From assembly GCA_907165065.1 (NCBI GenBank), contig OU015540.1:1100001-1164000 (forward strand): a DNA stretch of 64,000 bases, given 5' to 3'. The notes beneath the pieces are model-generated. The model saw only the letters and a program-made list of their open reading frames with translations. It was not told the DNA's origin and searched no databases. The translations under genes and the position numbers were made by a program. This DNA comes from Caprimulgus europaeus (Eukaryota; Chordata; Aves; Caprimulgiformes; Caprimulgidae). Positions 56,101 through 64,000 of this stretch are shown here, piece by piece; within the stretch, counting starts at the first letter, position 1, and each line of letters begins with the position of its first letter.

Positions 56101-59100
56101 TAATTCAGTACTGGAAAGGCTTCTACAATAGACCCACTTTCTGGCATGCCCTTGTAGCATATAATAAAGCAATTGTGTGATGTTTTGTACACTGAGGATG
56201 CCCTGTGGGCACAGACAGCGTGGCCTGTAGGTCACATTGTCAGTTCAAAGGTAGCTGAGTGGAGATTAATGTCCTTCATGGTATTCCTCACGTCTTTGAA
56301 CTAAAAAGCAGATCAGAGGGTATATTATCATGAGGCTTTGGGGTCATGTTCCTCCTGTCAGTCTGCTGCCCTTTGAGTTTGGCATTCAGACTGCCTGGAA
56401 AGAGGCTGCTGGGAATAGATGTGCTCCAGAGTCTTTCTAAGGAAGGTAAACCACCATGCATGGCTGACAGGGGCTGTGTTAGTCTGCTGTGATCTGTAGG
56501 ATGGTTCAGTTACAGGATGTCACCGTGTTTCATGTATGGAAAAAAAAAAAACCCAAACAAACAAATCCCAGTGCTCACTATTTTCAGAAGCGTTAACTGT
56601 GTGACTTTGCAAAAATAAACACTTCCACAAATAGTGGATGGTTTAGAATGTGTTGGTGTTATTTAATTTTGAAGATAACACAACAGAAATGCTTCACCAA
56701 AGCTGCCAGAATAGCCCACAGACAGTACCTTCTTATTCATGTGTCTTCATGTGGACTGCTTTGAAGTGGGTGTGACTTTGAGCCTGTTGGTATGTACCTG
56801 GTAAATCAAAGGCAGTGCCTTGTGCTTTCAGAGCAGTCCTTGAGCAGCTTTTCTGCACCTCACTTCACCATGACAGATTTTACTAAGCTTTCGAGCACCT
56901 CTACTTGGATTCATCTTGTGGCTATCAAGATCTTTTAGTCCTTTTGGTAGCTGTGGTTATTACTGGCTGCTTTTTATTGGGACCTAATTACATCCTTCCA
57001 GTTGTAGCCACTTAAGGGCTATACATATCCCATTGTAGCAGTGCCAATAAACCTGTTGGGATTTAAAACCATGGTTTTCTTACCTGGATGTGTAACATGT
57101 GTAACATGAATTTATAGCATTTCATGTTCATTAGAACATAGCAATCCTCCTCTGGAAAAAATAACAGTATATCTCCAGGTATGGTGTCCTAACACAGGGT
57201 GTAAGAATTTGGCACTGAAATTACTCCTCTGTCAGCTGATCTGCATTTACAATTGATAGGACACAATTATTGCCCTCCTGAAAATGTAGCAGGAGCCATT
57301 TGAAAGCTCTATCAAAAACTGGAGTCTGTTCAGATTATTTCTACAGATGAAATCTGCTTTTTTTTCCCCTTGCTTTTTAAATAGAAACCATTCCAAAGGG
57401 CCTCCTTTTTTTCTTGGTGAGTCATCAAAATGCAGATAAACCGCATTCTTTTGGTGCTGTACTTGGAGAGCTTGGTGCCATAAGTGGTTCTGTCCTAGTG
57501 CTCATCCCTTTGTTTGCTTTTGGTGTTCTTTGAAATAAAATAGTCCAAATTCCTTATTTAAAATCCCTTAAAAGGACAGTTTATTAATGTATATCTCTGT
57601 CATATTTGCAGTGTGTGTATTAAGGTGTTCCAAATACACTATGACAAACACAGCTCTTGTTTGTGCATTGATGCCTATTTTTTTCATTCCACTTTTCTTT
57701 TGAATTCCATTAATCTCTCCCAGAAAATATTATTGTGCTTGGCATGTCAGAACTTTGTCCTTGTATTTAACAGCCAGAGAAGGAAATGCAGTAGAAAGCT
57801 TTGCAGTGCAGGGGCTTGGCCCAGTGTAAAGGAGCAGTCAGATATGTCTGTAGCCTTCTACTTTACAAGGTAACAGTGAAAAAATATGAGAGTTTTCCCA
57901 CAATTTTCTCCCTGTATTACTGTCTTAGATATTTGCATGTGCCAATCATCTCAGGTGGCAAGTATGAACCCGATTCCTTTTGCTGAGACAAAAAGTAGGG
58001 GCAGTGTTTCTCTCATTCTTCCAGTCTGTGAGCACTGTGAGCTCTGACTGAATTGCTGTGCCACCGAGGGGAAAAAGCCACTTAAATCTCTCTCCAAGCG
58101 TTTTTGCACTTCTGCTAAGCCTCTGGACTTCTTGTAAGCTGTAGAGCTTGAAACATGCAGCCCAGAGCTGTGTGGTACAGGGGGAAGATTTTCTGCTGAG
58201 GCCAGGAAAATAACTTCTGTTTTTTGTTTTGTTTTCTCTTCCTCCTCTCTCCCCCTCCTGCCCACTAGATTGAGAGGCGTCTGGACACTGTGAGATCTGT
58301 TTGCCACATTGCACAGAAGCGATTAATTGCATGTTTTCAGGGCCAGCATGGCACAGATCCTGATAAGAGACATGTAAGTACAATTGTCCTGTGGCTTCTC
58401 TTCCAAGACTGGTCTGAATGCAGTCTGGCCTTCTAAATACTGCTCAGCTGCTGTGCCTTGAGTTATCCAAGAGAAGAAAAGCTCTAAAATCACCTCAGAT
58501 GTTGGCATTATTGGGTAGAAAGCTAACTGTGATTCCCAGTCCAGATACAGTAACGTGACTGTGGACTGCCTTAGTAGTGCCAGGACACTCACTTGTTTCT
58601 GCAGTGTGTGGGGTACTGGCAGCTTTCATAAGAGCTGAGTAAGAGGAGAACATACTCTGCAACTCTGATCAGGCTCCTTTTGCTCACCAACATCTCTAAT
58701 TAACTGTAAATATTCTTCTGTACATGTTTGATTTCTGCCCCTCTTTAGCACAGCTGTAGGTAGCTTTTCTTAAAGTGTTAGAACCAGAAATAATCAACAT
58801 TCAAGTTTTCTTCTTTTACTGAATAATAGAGACCTCCTGAAACAGGGACACACGGAGCAAACCTCTGCAGGAAGACAGATGAGAAGCTGGTTGCTTAGTC
58901 TCAAGTTAAAGCTGTTTACTTGTCTTTGACAGTAGTTGAGATACATTTTGAGCCAGTTACTCCAACTAAGCCTGAGAAGAAAGTGCTTTTCAGAGTATAT
59001 GAGAACAGGAGACTTGAAACTTTTTGTGACTTGGCTTTTTTTGTTAAAGTCAGAAAGTTAGCTGCATGTGTGTATAATAGAAACCATATGGAAGAGGACA

Positions 59101-62100
59101 AAAATATTAGAGGGGATGTACTGGGAAAGCTGGAAGGGATGAACAGCACTAATCCAAGCACTGCTTCTTCTGTTCCATAGAAAAAACTTCCTCTAACAGC
59201 TCTTGCTCAAAACATGCAAGAAGGATCTGTCCAGCTAAGTGATGAAACTCTGTTGGGGTAAGTGTTTGGCTTTCTTTATAAGTTGCAGCCTATCATTTTA
59301 GTGCCTGAGGGGCTCTAATTAGAGACTTTGGATACACAAAGGCTGTTTTCAATCTCATGAAACAAATATTTCTAGATTCCTTCTCTAACCCAAAGGGAGA
59401 AGAAGTGAGCGAGCATTTCTTCTTGCGTGATTCTGGGGGCAAATTTTGGGCTTGCTCTGAATCGCATTCCAGAGGCTTCTGATTCTCTGCTATCTTAAAA
59501 GCTTTTGAAGATGGCTTTACTCCCTGGGGGCTAGTAAAATTATCTCCATTTAACATTTAAAACTCAGTGTGAATACTGCATTCTGCAGATTTGTGTTAAT
59601 GACTTAAAATAATGCCAGTTTGTATCAATGGCTTCGAGTTTAAGATAATGCCAGTTTCCTTATCCTGGCAAAGCACATATTTGCAACTTACAGGAAAGTG
59701 GCTGAAACAAATGAATGTCAATGTGCTGAATTCCTAGAGCAAATGTGTTTCCTCATTGCTGATGGGAATTCTGATGGAGACAGTGTAGAATGACCTTAAA
59801 AACCTTTGTGTGCATTTTTGGGAGTTGTTGCAGAAGATTTAAACATGGATAAAAATCTTAGAGAGTAGGGTTTTTCCTTGGAACAAGCTTAAAACAAAGG
59901 TCAGATCGTGGTTTTGGAACCTGAGACTGCTGCATATGTGATTGCTTAGCATCATGGTGTTAAGACTTTTTCTCATCGAAGGGGCTTAGGAGAAAATGAA
60001 ATACTGCATTGAGCAATTTTCCTGCATCTGGTGAGATGGAAGGATGGGCTTTGAAATAAACACTGGCTGCTCTGCCCTTAGGGGCAGTATAATCACCTAG
60101 ATGACTTAAAGCCTCCAAAAATGTTGTAATTGCTAAGGAATTTTAGAAGACAAAGGTTTAGTAACACTCCTTGCCTATCCCAAATTTGCCTATGATGGCA
60201 CAGGCTGTCCTGGTTTAATGCTATTAAGTAATGCCTTGCTTTATACAAGGCAAAGCTTTCCAGAAGGGTAGCAGATGACAAAGGACCACCACTGTTTTAT
60301 TTTTAATCTTTCTTCTGTAGTCAGTAGTAATTAACATTACAACTCCTGTAATCCTTAAAGGAAAATGCTGGATACGTGTGGCGATGCAGAGAATAAACTG
60401 GCGATGGAGCTCTCTCAGCATGAGGTACAGATTGAAAGAGAAGTTTTAGATCCACTCTGTCTCCTAACAGAGGTAAGCCACTTCAGCCTCACTGAAGAAA
60501 TAAACCTGGATTTATGTATAAACTGACCAAAAAAGGTTTATCTCATTGCTAATAAAATAACTGTTTTAAAGAGTCATGCATTAGTGGTGGAAAGTGGATA
60601 TGAAATCTACTAAAGGTAGTTTATTACAGTACACAATGTAAAAATAAATGTGAGCTTTGCATTCTCCTTTTAGACAGAGATCCCAAACATTCAGAAGCAG
60701 AGGAAACAGCTTGCAAAGCTGGTGTTGGACTGGGATTCTGCAAGAGGAAGGTAAATAATTTGAATTACTGGGTCCTTTTCTGTTCTTGTTAACTTCTTGT
60801 TGGCATCTCATGGTGTCTGGTTGGTGCTGGTACTCTTCTGAAGTGCTATGGTATGGGTGTTAATACTTTGCTGAAAAAAGACAAGCTGGTGTTTAAGTTG
60901 TTCAGAAAAGGACTCATGTCTACTGGATCTAAATGGGATCAAAGATTTGGAGCTCTTTCATGCCTATGTATAATAGGAAAAATGCTGAGAACTCATCTTC
61001 TTTCCAGTTCACTTAAGTTGTCAATTTAAATAAGGAATAGGAGTCTGGTTTTGTAACCATGCCAAGTGCTTTTACAGCATTGTATTGAACCATCTCACTG
61101 ATAGGGTCCTCAGTCCCTACCCTCAAGTCTCTTCAAACGATCTTGAACTGTGGTGATGATTTATCCAGCGTTTCCTGGGACTGGTGGTTCTGATGTGTTA
61201 TGCACCCATGTTACAGACTGTGGAGAATGCAGGATTTCTTGTGGATTTTTATAGTTGTTTATCTGTTTGTGAATTGTGCCAGCATGTCATAAATGATGTA
61301 TTTTGAGCACTTCCCTTAGTTCTGCTGAAAAAGCTCAGAGACTATTTGGTTTATTTTCTGTCAAAAGAAAGCAATCTCAAGGGAGCCATAAATGCAGATC
61401 CTTGTTTAGCACTAGTTTTCACCAAATGACTGAAGCTTTTCTTCAACAGATATAACCAAGCCCACAAGACTTCAGGAACAAATTTTCAAGTGCATCCTTC
61501 AAAAATAGAATCTCTTAAGGAAGAGATGGATGAAGCTGGAAATAAAGTAGAACAATGCAAGGTACAGCAGGATGAGTGTCTGTCCTTTACACGCCCCTCA
61601 TTAGCAGCAATAGCAATCAGAATACGGCTGCTTCTGTGAGACTCTCATGTGGAACTGGCTGGCTCATTACTGCACTTGCAAATTATGTGGCTGTTGACAA
61701 AATATATCTCTTAAAGGCATACTAGTGCTAGCTGATCTCTGGCTGAATTGCTTTAATATAAAGAGGAAATTTGTTTTTAATATGAGTATTTTACGTTATT
61801 TTCTGTTTCAGTCTGAAACAGTTATGACAAGAAGCTGTGTCTTAACCCTGACTGACGTGTTCAGGGTGTCTGTGTGCTTCTAGCCACTGAGGAGCTGTGC
61901 AGTGTGAGCTACCTGGATGAAATTCAGCCTGCTGGCTTAAAAGGAATATTCTGACTATTACAGCTCTGAGCAGTTGCATTCAGTTTCACTTCTCAGTTGT
62001 CAAAGACTACATTATACTGCTTGTCTGTGTATGCAGGGATTGTCTGTGGATAACATTGCTAAACAATCCAGTTGTTGACTTAAGTGGGCAACTGCTTTGC

Positions 62101-62617
62101 TATATAAGACAAAGTCAGGCATTGGAATGAATTTGGCTTGGAGGAACACATGCAGCAGGCTGGGTGGATTACTGGCTTCCTGGACTGCCTGAATCAATAG
62201 TTCAAACTTACCACAGGCAAAATAAATACATGTGTACATAAACACTCTGTCTTTCTGGGTGAGTTGAGATGTAATTCTGATGTACAGTTTTGCATTCTTT
62301 TCTTTTTCAAAGGATCAGCTAGCAGCAGACATGTATAACTTTGTGTCCAAAGAAGGGGAATACGCTAGATGTTTTGTGATGGTGAGTATTTTCACTCTGA
62401 CTTTGCAGCACATAAGTGCACAGGCACTCAGTTCTCAAAGATTACATTTTGTCTGCTAAACCTTCTAGTCTTGTATTATGTGCTCATCAGAAGCTAATGC
62501 TCTTTTTGTTTTTAAAATGTGGCTTCTGTTCTCAGTTATTAGAAGCACAAGCAGATTACCATAGAAAAGCATTAGCAGTCATAGAAAAGGTCCTACCCGA
62601 AATTCAAGCCCATCAAG
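32116..62617 (+). CDS. ARHGAP17: Rho GTPase-activating protein 17 (RICH1/nadrin), N-terminal exons 1-9 (partial)
   Basis: ARHGAP17 uses a BAR domain to bind curved membrane and a RhoGAP domain to switch off Cdc42 and Rac1. It acts at tight junctions and in membrane traffic. Exons seen are 32116-32168, 54539-54578, 58269-58373, 59181-59257, 60361-60472, 60674-60750, 61450-61561, 62313-62381 and 62536-62617. They total 727 nt, or 242 codons plus one base, and all phases join. The protein starts MKKQFNRMKQLANQTVGRAE and follows the BAR region with RRLDTV (residues 34-39), QKRLIACFQGQHGTD, LPLTALAQNMQE, ELSQHEV, EIPNIQKQRKQLAKLVLDWD, LKEEMDEAGNKVEQCKDQLAADMYNF and LLEAQADYHRKALAV. The start lies in a good Kozak context (GCCGCCATGA). 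The RhoGAP domain and proline-rich tail are beyond base 64000. Similarity to human is high throughout. Confidence 0.96.
32331..32516. repeat. GTACCGG minisatellite in ARHGAP17 intron 1
   Basis: About six imperfect units of 25-32 bases are built on GTACCGGGTACCGGGCA followed by CGGTGGGGCGGTGAA. GTACC recurs at 32331, 32356, 32383, 32408, 32440, 32471 and 32498. Each unit contains self-complementary GGTACC strings. It lies about 160 bases after exon 1, within the CpG island. On the minus strand it creates a long open frame of repeated Pro-Gly-Thr-Arg-Tyr peptides that is not a gene. Confidence 0.92.
40124..40203. repeat. Two-copy tandem duplication, 40-base unit
   Basis: The unit beginning TGGCCAGTGTCTGGTAGCAC is repeated head to tail at 40124-40163 and 40164-40203, with very few differences. 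This suggests a recent local duplication in ARHGAP17 intron 1. Confidence 0.95.
54539..54578 (+). CDS. ARHGAP17: ARHGAP17 coding exon 2 (40 nt)
   Basis: The exon encodes the end of Arg18 and AEKTEVLSEDLLQ (19-31). The acceptor is TTCCCTTAG|GGCTGA and the donor is TTGCAG|GTAATG. It is isolated between introns of about 22.4 and 3.7 kb. Confidence 0.95.
54579..58268 (+). other. ARHGAP17 intron 2
   Basis: The intron is about 3.7 kb. An A-rich tract followed by CCCAAACAAACAAA lies at 56540-56567. Nothing else is recognised. Confidence 0.7.
58269..58373 (+). CDS. ARHGAP17: ARHGAP17 coding exon 3
   Basis: The exon has 105 nt, exactly 35 codons, encoding residues 32-66, with IERRLDTVRS and RLIACFQGQHGTD. 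The acceptor is CCCACTAG|ATTGAG and the donor is CAT|GTAAGT. Confidence 0.95.
59181..59257 (+). CDS. ARHGAP17: ARHGAP17 coding exon 4
   Basis: The exon has 77 nt encoding residues 67-91 plus two bases, KKLPLTALAQNMQEGSVQL onward. The acceptor is TTCCATAG|AAAAAA and the donor is TTGGG|GTAAGT. Confidence 0.95.
60361..60472 (+). CDS. ARHGAP17: ARHGAP17 coding exon 5
   Basis: The exon has 112 nt encoding the end of Gly92 to Glu129. It contains KMLDTCGDAENKLAMELSQH and EREVLDPL. The acceptor is CCTTAAAG|GAAAAT and the donor is ACAGAG|GTAAGC. Confidence 0.95.
60674..60750 (+). CDS. ARHGAP17: ARHGAP17 coding exon 6
   Basis: The exon has 77 nt encoding residues 130-154 plus two bases, with EIPNIQKQRKQLAKLVLDWD. 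The acceptor is CTTTTAG|ACAGAG and the donor is GGAAG|GTAAAT. Intron 5 before it is only about 200 bases. Confidence 0.95.
61450..61561 (+). CDS. ARHGAP17: ARHGAP17 coding exon 7
   Basis: The exon has 112 nt encoding the end of Arg155 to Lys192, with YNQAHKTSGTNFQ and LKEEMDEAGNKVEQCK. The acceptor is TTCAACAG|ATATAA and the donor is TGCAAG|GTACAG. Confidence 0.95.
62313..62381 (+). CDS. ARHGAP17: ARHGAP17 coding exon 8
   Basis: The exon has 69 nt, 23 codons, encoding residues 193-215, DQLAADMYNFVSKEGEYARC onward. The acceptor is TTTTTCAAAG|GATCAG and the donor is GTGATG|GTGAGT. Confidence 0.95.
62536..62617 (+). CDS. ARHGAP17: ARHGAP17 coding exon 9
   Basis: The exon has 82 nt encoding residues 216-242 plus one base, with LLEAQADYHRKALAVIEKVL and the ending EIQAHQ. 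The acceptor is TTCTCAG|TTATTA and the donor is CATCAAG|GTAAAG. The next exon, expected to begin with the rest of an Asp codon and KWAEKP, is not in the window. Confidence 0.94.
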
Positions 62618-63392
62618 GTAAAGTAACCTGTGCTCTGGCTGATGCTTCTCCTTGCCTATGTCACCTATGCACAATATTCTCCTCCTTTATCTCAATTCTC
62701 TTGCATGCAGACTTAATTAATAAGGCCATTTTGATCTACCTAACAATTTTACATTCCCAAGTATAATTCCATCTTTGTGTTCTCTGGACTTCTCCAGCCA
62801 TATTTTAACACACTAATAAAATAATAAGGATGTGTCTGATACCCAAGAGGGTAAAGGAAGGATTTTTCTATTTGCTTGCACTTCTTCCTTGGTATTATAT
62901 GACCTTTGCTAATTCATACCTGGCTTTTTAGGCCAATGAAAGTTTCATTGTGATGTAGGAACTTTTTAGGGTCCTTGCTTCTTGAATTATTACTAGGCAA
63001 TTATCAGAAAAATTCCCTTTATTCTAAGGAGCTTGACTTTTTTTCCTCTTTTTACTCAATCCTTTTTCCCAGTGTGCACATGCACTGCAGCTGGCTCATG
63101 GAGCCTTTGCCTTATTGTGTCAAATATCAGCAGTTAAGAGAACCCAGTAGTACAGCTTTGTTTCTTCCCCATGCTCCTGAGCTTCCCCTTGTCAGTGGGA
63201 GTTAAGGCTTGGTATGAAGATGCACTGTGTGGTGTTGAAAGTGCTGTCCTAAATATGGGTTATGCTGTCTCTTAATCTGCTCATTGCTTTGAACCAAAGA
63301 TAGGCTGAGTGAAGAAAAATGTATTCTAAGCTGAGCAAGGCTCAGGTATCTTCAGTTGTGGACCACGTGCAAGTTGTAGAAGATGAACCATT

Positions 63393-63443
63393 TAAATATA
63401 TAAATAAATATGAGCAAGATGCTCATATTTATTTATATATTTA
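63393..63443. repeat. Perfect inverted repeat, 24-base arms, 3-base loop
   Basis: The left arm 63393-63416 (ending ATATGAGCA) and the right arm 63420-63443 (starting TGCTCATAT) are exact reverse complements around AGA at 63417-63419. The arms are AT-rich. They could fold into a cruciform or an RNA hairpin. Confidence 0.97.
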
Positions 63444-63452
63444 TAAAAAGAA

Positions 63453-63502
63453 ATTATATAGAAAGATTATATAGAAAAAATTATATGAAAGATTATATAG
63501 AA
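63453..63502. repeat. AT-rich tandem array (ATTATATAGAAAG-like)
   Basis: Four imperfect units of 11-14 bases, each starting ATTATAT, lie ten bases after the inverted repeat. Confidence 0.85.
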
Positions 63503-64000
63503 TATCTGTACATCTAATAGGAGACAAGGCAATGCACACAGGTGAGGCTTACAGAACAAAACAGCGTCAGGGCTGTGTTACAGCTGTGTGGAAGACTCTC
63601 TGTGTGCAGATGTGACTGCTTGAAACTTGTTGTTGCTGAGCTGCTTTGTATGAACTGTTCATATGGCCAAGGCTGCAGAGCAGCTGAGCCACCCTAGAAG
63701 GCAGGCTAGGAGGTGTTACCTGAGGGGTCCAGCATCGAAGGTGTAAGTGGAGGGCAGGACTTCAGCTGTGTTTCTGACTGCTGTGTGTGTTACTGTGACT
63801 TTGAACAGTTACTGAGATTTCTCTTGCTAATACTTGCTAAAACTGGGGAGAATGACTTGTGCCTCTCCTGGCGTGTTAGTGACTGAGAGGAACTAAATAA
63901 AGCCTTGTGAGGGCTGTTGTTGATGTGGTTTCATAAACAAAAAGGGTAAATTAAATCCTTTTGAAGCAGCACATTGTGTCTTCAGAGGACTCTTTCAAAG

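Larger units (their letters stand above)
58374..62535 (+). other. ARHGAP17 introns 3 to 8
   Basis: The intervals 58374-59180, 59258-60360, 60473-60673, 60751-61449, 61562-62312 and 62382-62535 separate exons 3 to 9. All have GT and AG ends. A loose local duplication around AATGCCAGTTT lies near 59600-59655 in intron 4. No other feature was seen. Confidence 0.7.
62618..64000 (+). other. ARHGAP17 intron 9 (5' part)
   Basis: The intron starts GTAAAG and runs off the window end without another recognisable exon. It holds a perfect inverted repeat at 63393-63443 and an AT-rich tandem array just after it. Confidence 0.7.

Overview
The window is vertebrate nuclear DNA, most likely from a bird. It has spliced genes with GT-AG introns, a CpG-island promoter, sparse and old interspersed repeats including a CR1-type LINE remnant, and short introns and intergenic distances compared with mammals. 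I recognised three genes by reading exons and splice sites directly. Their order and orientation (AQP8 - LCMT1 - ARHGAP17) match the neighbourhood I know from human chromosome 16p12. The assignment to birds rests on compactness and the CR1 remnant; the species cannot be fixed.

Layout. At 1-2049 (minus strand) is the first coding exon of AQP8, with the start of its first intron; the rest of the gene lies before base 1. At 2050-13105 is an intergenic stretch with no supported gene. At 13106-31513 (minus strand) is a complete LCMT1 coding sequence: 11 exons summing to 990 nt (329 residues plus stop), all in phase, with one non-canonical GC-AG intron. At 31514-32115 is a 602-base TATA-less CpG-island interval between two divergent start codons, with clustered CCAAT and ETS-like sites. 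From 32116 to the window end (plus strand) are the first nine coding exons of ARHGAP17 (242 codons plus one base). They cover the N-terminal BAR region; the RhoGAP domain and proline-rich tail are beyond base 64000. Its intron 1 is about 22.4 kb and holds several AT-rich, homeobox-site-rich patches that look like candidate conserved enhancers.

Functionally the genes are not a pathway. LCMT1 methylates the C-terminal leucine of the PP2A catalytic subunit, ARHGAP17 (RICH1/nadrin) is a BAR-domain GTPase-activating protein for Cdc42/Rac at junctions and membranes, and AQP8 is a water/ammonia/peroxide channel. The link between LCMT1 and ARHGAP17 is the shared divergent promoter.

The most notable points are the very tight head-to-head promoter, the GC-AG intron in LCMT1, a GTACCGG-based minisatellite just inside ARHGAP17 intron 1, a same-sense CR1 reverse-transcriptase fragment in LCMT1 intron 5, and a perfect 24-bp-arm inverted repeat near 63.4 kb. 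I found no sign of a wholly new multi-gene system. No tRNA, rRNA, CRISPR array or intact mobile element was seen.
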